Positions 25,200-37,614 of a stretch of DNA of 64,000 bases are shown here, in pieces (positions within the stretch are counted from its first letter, which is position 1; each line of letters starts with the position of its first letter). The translations under genes and the position numbers were made by a program. Where the stretch lies: the NCBI GenBank assembly GCA_027627225.1, contig CM051029.1:22338856-22402855 (forward strand). The letters run 5' to 3'. Under the pieces are notes generated by a model. The model was given only the letters and a program-made list of their open reading frames with translations. It was not told where the DNA came from and searched no databases. This DNA is from Congeria kusceri (taxonomy: Eukaryota; Mollusca; Bivalvia; Myida; Dreissenidae).

Positions 25200-25458
25200 G
25201 GTGCAACGGAATTCTCTCCCATATGGCCATCGCCCTAGAACATTTGTTAGTTAAGGGAAATATTTCCCAGATACAGGAAGCGCCCCGTTCCAGAGGCGTC
25301 CCTGCGTCGTTTAGTGCTCTGTGTGAAGCACCTTGTACACTGCACCTCGGTTTAACGCCTCATGCAAAAGGCGAGTTAGTGGGTCAACGTACAGCGGGGG
25401 CTCGAACCTGCGATCCCTGGGTTATGAAGTCAGTGCGTTGCCACTAGACCCCGGATCG
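25200..25458 (-). mobile_element. tRNA-Met-like SINE
   Basis: On the minus strand the head reads GGGGTCTAGTGGCAACGC (A-box), then an anticodon loop TTCATAA (CAT), then GGTTCGAGCCC (B-box). This resembles an elongator tRNA-Met. A non-tRNA body follows towards lower coordinates. Copy B lacks a recognisable counterpart. The exact ends and target duplication could not be fixed. Confidence 0.75.
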
Positions 25459-25699
25459 TGAAAACAATCGACGATCTGATAAAGCTTTCTGACTGGAAAG
25501 ATTCGTAAATCACTTACAGTGTACGTAGTATATATCTGACCATGAAGTTTTAGAAAAACTATACGTGAATTAGCATATCTTTGAAACGTTATCCATATTT
25601 GAGTCAATTGACCGATTGGTCATTTCTACATATGGTAGCATACATGTATGTGTAGAGACCAGGACAGGACACTCATGTTTATCACCACACGATGCAGTA

Positions 25700-25920
25700 G
25701 ATTAGGAGATAAGGGGTCACATAAGTGTGGCGACAAAACCACTTCAAACATCACTGCCCCAACAGTCTCATTACCAATGTACACATAGGATTATTACTAA
25801 CGGTCTAACAAAACAGTTATACTCATGCAATTCATAACACACCACACTTATAATAAACGCCGGTTTACCATATACGATGGATGAAACACATGGTAATGTT
25901 TTAAAGCTCGTTGCTGAAAG
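25700..25920. other. Conserved island, copy A
   Basis: It matches 39,415-39,640. A stretch of over 70 bases from CTAACAAAACAGTTATACTC through ACGATGGATGAA looks identical, although the flanks differ. It includes AATAAA on the + strand and a short + frame beginning MDE that continues for different lengths in A and B. Confidence 0.55.
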
Positions 25921-25932
25921 CAATAAGGTGGA

Positions 25933-26010
25933 GTGGGATGCCCTCGACCCTCACACACCTATTGACGAGGAAAATAAAATATATTTTGAACGGAAAAAAA
26001 AATAAAAAAA
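25933..26010 (+). mobile_element. 78 bp poly(A)-tailed retroinsertion
   Basis: An 11 bp target duplication AATAAGGTGGA (25,922-25,932 and 26,011-26,021) flanks a 78 bp insert. The insert ends in AATAAA, then about 18 bases, then a long A-run. Copy B reads straight through this site (AATAAAGTGGAACG). These are the marks of LINE-mediated insertion of a strongly 5'-truncated transcript. Confidence 0.85.
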
Positions 26011-27709
26011 AATAAGGTGGAACGCCATATTTATTTATCACTCGTAATTTAAACTGTATTACTATGAGTCAGAAACACAATATAAAGAGTGCAACCATTT
26101 TACCATTTGTCTCTCTCATTAACTATACATAACGTTTGTTATGATCTACGTTATTCGCACTGAAAATCATAACGAATCAACAAACAATATTAACAAACAG
26201 CTGACCTTGTACAACAAAGAATATCAACCTAACAATATTCAGAACAGACCCTTAAAAACCAACCGTACCTTTTAGTGTTATCAACAATCTCACTGTACTG
26301 GAGGCATTTATGATGTCGCGCAAATGGATGTATATTGGGTGTTTTATAGCACATCGTTAAACTGTCATGAAGAGGATATTTCACAAAAAATTTCATTTAA
26401 TCAACAATCTTCCGCTGCAATTACAAAATGCTTTTTAAACATGTAAATCAAGAATTCATTTCGCAACATAATGAAAGGTCGTCCCGTAACATATGAAAGT
26501 ATAAAACACTCCCGCACATTCTGTTGAGATGTATCAGATGACAGCAATCCCAATGCTATACTTGTATCGAACTTAAGTAAAGTTATACGCATCCCGATAC
26601 GTGGGAGAAAAATGGGAGAAAATAAAGCATGGGGATGATCTCTGAGCTAAACATGTACATGCGCTGACAATGTACAGTTTGTATTGAACTTTATAAGAAT
26701 TGACTCAATAACGTACGAGTAAAATCGAGATATTGAAAATACGGACGCGCGAGAATGAAACCGCAAAAAGAGAGAATGTCCTTAGTTCTAGATTATAGGA
26801 ACAACTGGAAGCGCACAGCGGCTTTGAATTCCATTGCTGGAAATTCGTTGGTTAACGAGTTACTGCTGGCAAGCGAAAGTGAAACATACTACACTTGGTC
26901 AATCTGCACATTGTTATCGTTAAGACTAATAACAAATAAGTAGATAGGTTGACCAAATGCCCCACCAGATAACATAGCACTTGCACTTATTCCGCAGTTT
27001 AAATTTGTTGCAGCAATGTTCTATATGTATAATATGTTATGGATCCGATGTTTTAAATCTGAAAACCACCACCACTAACAACACTATTTACAGTTAAGGC
27101 ACGGCAACATACCTATACCTTCAATATAATCTACGTTCTAAAGTATTACAACAAAAATGATATAAACTGCAAATGTATAAAATAAATTACACCACTTACC
27201 GGCCAGTTAATCCACCGTCAACACTTACAACTCGATATGTGTCTTAATATATTTTTGTAGGAATGTCTTGGTATAAATACCAACATACAATTACATTACA
27301 ACCATATATTGATGTTTGTAAATATTCACGAGTTGAATGTCAACCATGCATGAGTCGTTTAAAATGACTCAACGTTAAACATAGATACATACTACACATA
27401 CTGTATGACAGTGGTTTTCATGTTCACATATACGAATGTTTATTAAAATGTGACGTGTTATCTGCACTAAGTTCACATTAGCTTAAAGTCAACATAAAGT
27501 TTGGTCTCTATATTTGTACTTTGTAGTTTATGAAGTCGTTTTGTTAAAGGGGCGTATCGATGGTAGGTCCACCATTTCATTTGCAAAAACAAAATGTATT
27601 TACACATAATTAATGTTAAGAATTGCTAAATGCGATGATCTTGTTTATATAAACAATAGACATATATTATTTCATTGTATAAAATGTGGTCATCGATGAC
27701 ACTTTCCGG

Positions 27710-27863
27710 GCGCGCGAAAATTAGTATAAGTAGTAAAATCGATAAGAATGAAATGAGGTACAATTGCGTGCATGCGTGACATTGATAAATGTTGTGTAGC
27801 GTAGGTAAGTTTTCGTGAAAGTGCCCGATTATGTAGTCGGGAGTTCGAATCCTACTCGAATGA
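27710..27863 (+). other. Highly conserved island with tRNA-like 3' half, copy B
   Basis: This is the partner of 440-602, apparently identical over about 155 bases (from GGGCGCGCGAAAATTAGT to CCTACTCGAATGA). It includes the same 5 bp hairpin and B-box-like AGTTCGAATCC. Confidence 0.6.
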
Positions 27864-28184
27864 CATATATGTATATATTAACTTATGTTTTGTGTTGTTC
27901 GAAGGCTATTACCAGAGTATTCGGAAGTGCCACTGGAAACCCCGTTCTCATATAAATCTTATTCAGTTGGTTTATTAATGTACTTTTATTATTCTCGTCA
28001 GCTGGGTTTCATTAGAACCATGTTTTACATATCAGACAGTAACCAATCGAATTTTGTATGTGTTTTTCCTCTGTTTCTATCGTAGTATTGCTCAAGGCAC
28101 ATTTGGGTTCATATAAATAAACACATCCACGTCAAATGGATTTGTTCTAAATATACAATCAAACTACATCTCTGTACTGTTTAA

Positions 28185-28580
28185 AGGGACCTGTTCACAG
28201 ATTGACGAATTGACAATTTCCAATTTTTTGTCACAGGTTCTCAAAATAAAATAACACTGTATATAAATGACCGAAATAGCACTAGCGACATTGAACTGGG
28301 TTGAAAATAACGTGTCGTTGATGAGTAATCATCAGTTGAAATGGATACAATTATAAAGCGTTTAAAACGCGATACGATTAAATATTTTAGAGTACTTCTG
28401 TTGTTTTCGTTCAATTCGTCGAAGGTTTGATCCCGTGTCGACACATTCTTTTCTTTTTTTAATGTTTTTCGCGTTAAATACTTGAGTTCTTTAGTTCAAA
28501 TGCTTTAGTTTTTTTTCCCGTTAAGGTATTTAATTGCATTGCATATTTAAAAATAATACAAAAATCTGTAAACACCTCTC
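28185..28580 (+). mobile_element. 396 bp AGGGACC-type element with TTTAA target duplication
   Basis: TTTAA flanks both sides (28,180-28,184 and 28,581-28,585). Copies A (near 888) and C (near 41,735) run through the site without the insert. The insert starts AGGGACCTGTTCAC and ends ACACCTCTC. The same start after TTAA is seen at 48,001. An internal GGTTTGATCCC resembles a B-box. It could be a tRNA-derived SINE or a TTAA-targeting MITE; the sequence does not decide. Confidence 0.8.
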
Positions 28581-29549
28581 TTTAATATTTACGTTATAAA
28601 TCTGACCTACCTATTTTACTGACCAATAAGACCCGCGAGACCAAGTCTAAATCCTCCAGACTTTCTTTCCACATCACATTCTAGAGCGAGGATCCTCTAA
28701 ATGAGCGCACATCTTGCCTGGGATGACTTCGAATACACCGTTCTGTTTTATATAGTAGATTTCATATGAACATTGCATGTATATATGCTTCCACTATACA
28801 GTCACTAGATCATCAGACGAACACTGGACGTTACAGAATTCACACCAGTCCATGTCGTTGCATCAATGCTGACGGGTCTGTTATCTCTGCGGGACACTTA
28901 ATACTGTCTACCGACGATTATCAATTTCCCATTGTAGAACAAAATATGTGGTCGTATATAAAGACATACAGGATATATTTAACTATTTTGCTTTCACACG
29001 TCAAAAGCATCAACGACATCAAGGTACAAGCACATCATTTACAATCAACAGAGTCGCTTTTCAAAGAAAGGCAGCTAACTTGGCAGTGGCAGGGCATCTT
29101 CAGGCAATACTGTACGCATTTAAATTAATGCTGTTTGATTTTATTAATATCCAATGATTCTAAATGCTGTATATGTACTATAACAGATTAAACATCCTGT
29201 AAGTGTGTAGTCGTCCAAGCAATGATAAAACAATTACTGAATAACGAAAGGACTATTAAATAATACGTGCTGTTCTTTGGCATCAGTCTTTCACCGGATC
29301 CTGCTGCGTCGCCGTGTCACAGTTTGACAGACTAACAGACGGAATACGTAAACGTCGAACACGTGTCTTACATAACGTGCATGATACTCAGCGTAGAATC
29401 CTCACATTTAATATAACTTACACAGTCATGTCTTTTAAACACACTTATTTATATAACGTTGAAACAAAAGGTAAATACTTCAATGCTACCACACTAATTC
29501 GAATGAGACGAACACGTACACACTCTATCCATGAATGTTAAGCAGTCAA

Positions 29550-29780
29550 AAGGAAATATGCAATGCTCGCACAGTTATCTGCATCTCTCAGGTGCCAGTA
29601 TTCCCACTACTGATTCTAGATATAATACCGTCACAATGTACTCCGGCTCTACATTAGCAACACGTGTTCCAATGTTTTCTCGCTACTCCGATATCGCGCC
29701 AGCTGCCAGAGAGGAACTCGCTACACGCTTTCCACGTCATGCACGAGCACTCCGAGCACCTAGCCAGTGGTTTATCAGCG
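29550..29780 (+). other. Conserved segment shared by three copies (B)
   Basis: The frame reads YLHLSGASIPTTDS ... STLATRVPMFS ... DIAPAAREELATRFP and is also open in C (42,700-42,903). In A it survives only to about 2,110, where the microsatellite cuts in. Differences between B and C are not clearly biased to silent sites, so coding is unproven. Confidence 0.4.
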
Positions 29781-29829
29781 AAATAAACTACAGGGGAAAA
29801 AATATAATAACACAAAACACTCATTAAAC

Positions 29830-30390
29830 ACTCTCCTTTAACTCCGATATCATTTGTAAATGTGTGCAGTTATAAAACAAGCGTATAGTCCTAGATATAA
29901 CGTATAAGCACAAATATTTAAGCTTTCCTGTGTGTTAGTATAAAGCCTACAAAACGTCTACCGGCATACACAGCGGGTTCAATAGGTTTGCTGCGGATTC
30001 CTAGACTTGTACCAATGTTTTCCCGATAATCGGAATTAGTTCATGCATTTTATGAGAACGCAGTCTACGCGATGATAAATGTTTGTTTCTCTGATCAATT
30101 ATACGAGGAAGCAACGTTGAAATGTCTATGAAACAATAACAGACAATCAGTTCTAAGATGTTCCTACTCAAAACACGCTAACACGTGCTGCAAGGAAATA
30201 TCTTTGCCAAACATTAAAATGTTGTATTTGCAAAATTAGAATGCTTCTATATTAACATTGGCTTTATCAATCTAGTTGTCCAACAGGTGACAACAATATA
30301 AACTGCAGAGATTGCATATTTGATTCGTTATTTTAATGAACGTGCGTTTCAAATAAATACAATTGTGTAAATCATAATAAGATATATTTA
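29830..30390 (+). repeat. Duplicated block shared by copies B and C
   Basis: Bases 29,930-30,270 match 44,930-45,300 (GGATTCCTAGACT.GTACCA, GAACGCAGTCTACGCGATGAT). Copy A lacks this block. No gene is seen. Confidence 0.75.
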
Positions 30391-30394
30391 AACT

Positions 30395-30462
30395 ACTACA
30401 ACTAGAACAACAACAACAACTACTACTACAACAACAACTACTACTACTACTATTACTTATTT
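30395..30462. repeat. Short ACT/AAC microsatellite, copy B
   Basis: A 65-base triplet tract sits at the same relative place as the long arrays of copies A and C. Immediately after it, copy B jumps to sequence homologous to 12,770 of copy A. Confidence 0.9.
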
Positions 30463-30464
30463 GG

Positions 30465-33400
30465 TACATTTTAGTTTAAGGTTACATGTACACACTGGTT
30501 TTAATCAATATTTAGTTAGGATAAACGCTCAATGATATGGGTCTCCAAACAATACAAGAAAAACACGGCGGCAAACACACCGGTATGGCTGTTAATTCAA
30601 ATTGAAACAAAATACGACTTATTTAATTTAAATTGCACGGTAGTCCAATTAGCTAACAAGGGTTGGAATTTGAATCGATGACTTAGAAACCAACCTTAGA
30701 AAGTTACACATGAAGTAACGGAAAGGCCGCTATATTTTTAACTCGTCAATTCGTGTAATAATAATCATGGAAAAATTGAACATAAAAACATTTCTTTTGA
30801 ACATATGTTTTTTTTTATATCAAATCAAGTAAGACAGACGACGCCATATTAGTTTGTCTTGCACACATTTGTCCAAAAGCAATGAATCGAAGTATCACAA
30901 TCTGAGCATATTTGTGGATTTCCATGTAAGATCGTATTATCATTCAATATTCTCTTCACTCTTACTAATGAGCATAACAATATATAAATATATTGGCCTT
31001 AAATGAACGACTTGTGTTATTTATAAAGGAAAGGCTTCTGCAAAGGAACACGTAGATATATATATAAAAACTCACATGATATCCATATATCAAATACAAA
31101 TATGGCAAATATCCGCGTCAAGGGAAACATGTGATTTCGTAAAACTGTCGATGTTTAACTCGTATGCTCAAATTAATCCGGAGCTGACATTTTAATCATG
31201 CCCTGCTCTATAGATTCTTCTAATGTTAAAATAACAAATAAAAAAGTGGATGTGCTCCATGCGATGCCACGAATAAAAAGCAATGGAAAACTTGGCGTTC
31301 GTGTCAAAATACAATACAGTTTTCTAATAACATATTTCATTTTCAGTTTGATACAAAGTTTGCTACGATGCAAAATTCCACAGTGACGTCTGCTAATTCA
31401 GCGAAATGAGATGCATTTCTAGTGTACGTATGCATTTTGAAACATTAAATAGCTTTCTACTCTGCTTGTATGTTACCATCGCTCCATGTCTCTGTAGGCC
31501 AAGGATCTGTTTTAATTGACAGACGCGATCCAATCTGCAGTAAATACTTGCTCCTGACAAATTGCAATATTAGCCTTTACTCGAGAACCGCCGAGATTTC
31601 ATTATGATTGCTAGACCCGTGACAGACTTTCATTAGACCAGGTCCACTCGATTTGCCAAAATCCAATAAAACGAGACATCCAAAACACCTAAGAAACATA
31701 TAGTGACCTAAAATCAAATTAATAATAACATGTGTTGTCATATACGGGTATTGACACTGCCAGTTTAAGTCCGCTGTCCATAAATTCTGCAAATTGCAAT
31801 ATTCGACGTATGATCATCATTAGATTGTACAACAAGGCAGCTTACTGAACATATTCTAGCTCGTCAATGGGTGAATGACTGTAGATTAACATGGTCTTCG
31901 TTTTGATTACTGCTTCATTTAGAACAAATACCAACAATAAATAGCACGATTATCTCTTAGGCCATGCCAAACTGGATATTATGTGTTTGAAAAAATCGGG
32001 TGGATTTGGATTTTCTCATAAATCTAGATAAACAACAATTTTGGGGTATTTTTTATCAGCATAAATACATGTATAGCGACTACTAATGTCCGCAAAACAC
32101 GGTTTTCTCCTATGCTATTTATATAACAGGGTAAGCAATAATTAAAGAGCCATAACTACGAGAAAACACGTCAACTTCAAAAACTATTCATCATGATCAA
32201 TAACCAATGGAACTGAAGCTTTATTGAATTCCTGGCCTTGATTGCTAAGAACTATCGCACAACGACTTCCAGCATAAATCAAAGTCCAAATTCTTTCAAA
32301 AACACAATAAGAAGGAAGCCGAACCTCATGACAATATGCTTGTCAATTCTTGTTACTGATGCATCCCACCCAAAGGTTATGTGAACTCTTGCCAGTGACC
32401 GCAGATAAATAGCGGAATACTGCACTAAATACTAGTGCGGCTGACAAATGGATTTGACAAAATACTCAACGGACAGACGAGCAGTCAGGCGGCGCTTATA
32501 TACTCTTCCGAATTCTTTTTCTGGGACCTGTAAAACTAAGCCAAAAGTCTAAAATGCAAAAGGAAATCCAGTGCCCAATGCAAATCTATCTTAAATGAGC
32601 GTGAACCGCATGTGACCGATTGTCAAACAACTGGACGCTCTTCAGTTCATAAATATTCATGCTCGCCTTCCGAGACTCTCTCCGCGTTGCACCGCCATTC
32701 GTCATGTCTGACGCTCACGGCATATCTGAACATGAGTTACAGGCGCTATAATATTCCTGGGGCCATCTGCATATTGCTCTTCATTACGAGCAGAGAGGGC
32801 AGTCATAGAACTGCACACAATGCATATTGGCACTCGAGGTTCCAGTCTAGCGTTACAAGTTGTTATGCATGTTCCATTTGTTCTACATATGTACGCCACT
32901 AATACATCGATACATGCAAAGTTATGTTTCACATTCCTTCTTCGAATTGTACAACACATGGTATTAAACAGATGGCATTGACGCTAATCGAACCGCATTG
33001 TACAAGATTAATAAACTGAGTGAAAAATTATGTTTATATATAACAAACATGACACGTACATGTATAATATTATGATAATGCTGACATCATAATTATTCAA
33101 TTGTATTGAAGTATATATATTATGAAATTCATTACATTGGCCTTTTGTATGGATATGAATGCAATGAAGTAAAAAATAAACACTTAACCCCCCTCCCCGA
33201 AATACAAACAAGAGCATCCTAAGAAAGACGAACCCCTTCTGGTTGCAAGACGACAACGTCTATGGGATTAAACTTATTAAGGTAAGCATGTTGTGAGCAC
33301 AGCTGCCTTTTACTAACCGCATACTGTCCAATTTTGGACATGCATTTAGGACTCTGAATGGATGTTTTCCGACACGCGACCAGTGTGAACGTTCGGAAAC

Positions 33401-34660
33401 GTTATGATTCGTAATGACAACGAATTTGTGCATTTGTACATATATCGCCTCAGAGGAGACAGCGATTATGATAATAATAAGCATAATGATGACGATAAAG
33501 ACACTGACGATGATTGCGATTATTTATTTGTCAAATACAAAAAAGTTTGTAAAGGAATATTATTAAGTAACATTTAAGAGACAATGATAACGTATAGCTG
33601 TCAACCTTAACAGCACTTGTGAAAACTAACTGGGCAAATGTTTCCCAGCAACTGTTAGACTTTACTGTCCGCGGAGAGCTAACCGCCGGACCGCTGCCTC
33701 TGCTAATGGCGTACCGGATGTCTCCCGTGGTCCCTTGCTGTCTGCAGTCAATAGGCACATCCATGTTTATGGACTGCTTAGGATCACTGATTGACATAGG
33801 CTTACAGTTTATGACCCACTCGTCGGTTTGTCGATAGAATCCACAACGTTAAATATAATCTTCCCTCTGTTCCCCACACCAGACACGGCGGATTTCATTA
33901 ACAGGAAGTGGGTCCAGCTGCAATCAAATCACGTGTTATATGGGATGCATTTGGTCGCTCTGGGTCGTACTAATGTTTAATTTATGTTTATGTTTTAACA
34001 GTTTAGTTTATTTGTAATGCACCAATGCATTACTGCCCCTGGGTACACATAATTGTATTGTACATTATTACATAAATACATATTAGAAAGATAGCATGAA
34101 AAAGTATGAATTTAAAATTCATATCCAAAAGTTATCTTGCAAAAGCATGATTGTATATGTAATTTAAATATTCATAGTCGTGACTGTTTGCAATATTTAT
34201 CAAAACGCTGATACGCTACCATACATGATAATATTTATTCAATAAATAAAATTGTCAAACAGGTAATATACATTTTATATTTTAAAGTCATATCTTAGAT
34301 GCATGTAATTATTGATACGAAAATTAATGGCATCGATAATAATAACGTGTACACAATATTAATGATTAGTATTTTTTAGGATGAAATATCATTAGTAAAT
34401 GTGATTATTACGTGAAAAAAAAAACTAGACCAATTGTGTGACATTTACAAATCATAAAGACCCGGTTTCAAACTAATTGCATGTACATGTAATCTTAATT
34501 CAGATTTGCTGACAAACAGTTACTTTAGATCAAGATCCGGTCAGATCTCGCTAGAAAAGGCTGTCTGTAATTACAGTCTCCATAGCGGCAGATAGATGGA
34601 TACTAATATGGCAGGTCATTGAGAAAATGAACGGATGAGTTAAAGAAAAGTCGATAGTTG
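30465..34660 (+). repeat. Segmental duplication copy B, central block
   Basis: It is collinear with 12,770-19,520 and 23,205-23,870 of copy A, without the pogo insertion or the 36 bp array. The conserved islands are at 31,480-31,800, 32,585-32,900, 33,620-33,840 and 34,490-34,650. Confidence 0.8.
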
Positions 34661-36030
34661 AAGACGTTCGCAACAAAAAGAAAATAATTGGGTTAATTTC
34701 TCCTTTTGCTTCATTATTTTTTTGATGGTTTATAGGTTGCAATATACTAATTTCAATAAATAAATATAAATCTGTGTAAGTCATTAAGTTCCAGTCAATG
34801 GTTAAAAGTTCATAAAGCATTATAATTATCAAAACCACACGTATACAATGTATTGCCAAACAAATTAGTTAAAAAGAAAGATCCATTAAATATCTTCATT
34901 CTATTTTGGCAATTGGTACGTTGTTTACGTAAACACGAAACATAAAAATGGCTACACAGGTACCCTATTTAAAGTCCAATATTTCCCAAACAAATTAGGT
35001 CAGCCATTCTTTGTATTAATGTTTTGATGTAAGTATACATCGGTGCATGTATGTAATATACCCTACCTTCATCTTGGAAGTTATCTATGCATAATACATA
35101 CACATTTTGTTACATATAAAATATTCAAAATTTGAAGATCACTTTTCACCATGACCAAGCTACTTTCCAATATATCACCATACATTGTTGGAAAGATGAG
35201 GACGTAACCTTTTGAAAAAACAGCATGTCAAAAAAATTCTATGTGTTGTAACTCAAAATATTTACCTTAGAAAAAACACACCGGTTTTGACGGGCATGAA
35301 GGCTGCCATTTTGCGCATGAATACATGGGCCAAAAGTTATGAAACTGGGAACCACTAGACAAAAAATAGTGCACAAAACAGCCTTTTTTCTTATTGCTTA
35401 CATATATACCTTTAAAATGATACCAAAACATATCATTTAAACTGTATTTTACAAATTATATGCATCCTCCACTCAACCATATGTGCTTATCATCTAAATG
35501 TAACCCTGAGGATGTGACTTCCGTTTTGGGGTAATTAGACCTTGAAAACGGTGTATCCTAATGAAAAGCAATCTTCAGAGAACATTCAGCGCATTTGAAA
35601 TAATGATGACTTCCGTTTTTTATAACACAAACATAACATTTCATTAGACTATGGCGATTTAAACTATATTCGGTAGGAATATGATGTATCAATGGTTTTT
35701 TGTATAATTGGTATTGCAAAAAATGTATTCATGTTACGCAAATGAAGTAAAAGTAACATGAATAACATTTCAACGTATTCCGACTTATTTCACCCCATTT
35801 AATTTATTGAAAGATATCGTTTTATAGGTTGATCAACATCTACTGGAGTAGTTGATAGAAATTTGCAGTTCTAATTATTTCTTAATAGAACGCAACCGCA
35901 ATTCAATTTCAAATTAATATGCACAGTAAATTTACAAGAAATGTCTTTAAACAAAGACAATCGGCGTAGAAATTAATATTGAAATTTCATTTTTTTGCCC
36001 TATATATAATACAAGAGGACCAAGCTGTGA

Positions 36031-36145
36031 CTTCACGGACCCCATATTTTTCGTTCCCTACTAAGGAGACTTCTCGGACCCCAGATTTTTCGGTCTCTAC
36101 TAAGGAGACTTCTCGGACACTATATTTTTCGGACACTATAAGAAA
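36031..36145 (+). repeat. 39 bp tandem repeat, about 2.5 units
   Basis: Units read ACTTCTCGGACCCCAGATTT then TTCGGTCTCTACTAAGGAG. The homologous spot in copy A (near 3,067) has a single unit, so this is a local expansion in copy B. Confidence 0.85.
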
Positions 36146-37057
36146 ACATATTGTCCCCCAAAATTTATTTGAGATAAACTAAATAATTATTAATATTTGT
36201 ACCGTGAATAAACCGATCATATACCGCCCCATGTTTTCACCAGTGATACATGAATAAGATCATACTAGGAATTTACATAAACATAATTGATACATGAATT
36301 TGTCAGGCAATTTTAACAAATTAACATTGTTAGAAAATAATAGCGGGAATGAATGAGCAGTAAGTTTATGAATTCCCCATTTATTGCAATTCTCGGGTTA
36401 AGGATTCTTCAGACGCTAAGTGATGCGTGTGTATTAACACAGCTTTACCGCCCGCTATTTTAGAATGATTCTCCTGCTGGAGTTGTACTCGCTAGAATTA
36501 ATTCACGGGGATGACAGTCGGTTACAGCGTACAAAAATATTTTTACACAATGATAACATAATAGGAAATATAAGCTCAATGAAATTTGCTAATATTTGTT
36601 GTGGTTATTTATCAGAAAAATAATATAAATTTACCACCTTATATTATGTGCTTGCGAGCTCAACAGGCAACATTGTACGTTGTGACCAACTGTCGTCCCC
36701 GTGAATTGGAGCATTGTAATTGCTATTTATAGAGAGCGCCGATTATGTAGGCTAAACAATATAGTTATTTCATTATGTGAATGAATATAACATTCTGATC
36801 ATGACATACAATGAGTAAAATTGTTCATAATTATGTTCATTTCTAGAGTGTTTGTCGAAGATATGTTTATAACTTTTAATTTAACCGCTTATGTAAACAA
36901 TTATGTAAATGTTTAATCCCCTAAAGTATGCAACATTTATTGGTATACGTTAAACCATTGTTTGAAGTTTGCATTCCTTAAAATTAGAAAATTTGCCCAA
37001 TTATATTGGCATTCAATTTTCCCGCTGCATAATTATCGCAAGAAATCTAGGTGAAAA

Positions 37058-37465
37058 GTGATCTTAGACAGCTACGCCGAAAAAGGGCTTCTACAGATAG
37101 CGTATTTAAACCCCAATATTTCCGGAACAAGGCCGGTTACCCCTATTTTTAAGACTGTTTTAGTTTTAGGATACATTGACACATGTTTGTGCAAATTTTT
37201 AAGAAAATCTGTCGTTCGAAAAAAATTGGACGAAATTGTTGCGAACGTCTTTAAGTCCGGTCCAGACAAGAAAATGTTTCTTTTACTGCTTATGTTGTGC
37301 CGAGATTATTGTTATTTTATTAAAAGCAAAAACATGTCATTTAATTCAGTGCACAAACTACCTACAATTAGATATTTTGAATATAGAAAGTTGATTTATA
37401 ACAATTTTTATAATAAATGTTTGATTAAACAATGTATGGCGGTAAAGAAATCAATTATATCATGA
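37058..37465 (+). other. Open frame of unknown origin (135 codons, no ATG start)
   Basis: The frame opens at GTG; the first in-frame ATG is near 37,274. It includes IFKTVLVLGYIDTCLCKFL and a basic stretch RKSVVRKKLDEIVANVF. I recognise no family. An upstream stretch at about 34,955-35,000 translates to a similar phrase (QVPYLKSNIS versus QIAYLNPNIS), so a coding module may have been duplicated. It may be a fragment of a mobile element gene or chance. Confidence 0.3.
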
Positions 37466-37614
37466 TATACTTTCAAATGCGTATGTAAGAGATGTTTCCA
37501 TCAAATACTTATGTTATTAGGATCCATCAGTACATGGATACATGTATTGTCTACGTGTGTAATTTGTTTTAATGTTTTATTTTGGATAAAGAGAATGAAG
37601 ATACAAATTGTCAA

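Larger units (their letters stand above)
24150..27270 (+). repeat. Segmental duplication copy A, last block
   Basis: It is collinear with 37,615-40,945 in copy B (start GATGTGCTCTTG.GCGT, end CACTTACC..CCAGTTAATCCAC.GTCAACACTTA). The minus-strand ORFs near 24,690-24,958 and 38,094-38,457 share phrases such as SSSE.SII but shift frame. No gene is confirmed. Confidence 0.8.
27270..29830 (+). repeat. Segmental duplication copy B, first block
   Basis: It is collinear with 1-2,110 and 40,945-42,960. It begins inside CTTGGTATAAATACCAACATAC. It contains a private 396 bp insertion at 28,185-28,580. No gene is confirmed. Confidence 0.85.
34661..37610. repeat. Inserted or rearranged block, copy B only
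   Basis: Copy A has nothing comparable between 23,870 and 24,150. Much of this block (35,540-37,085) is the counterpart of 2,900-3,776 plus 8,853-9,300, with two sub-blocks in swapped order. A 16 bp perfect inverted repeat AAGACGTTCGCAACAA lies at 34,661-34,676 and, inverted, at 37,236-37,251. It could be a transposed segment or the product of repeated unequal exchange. Confidence 0.6.
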
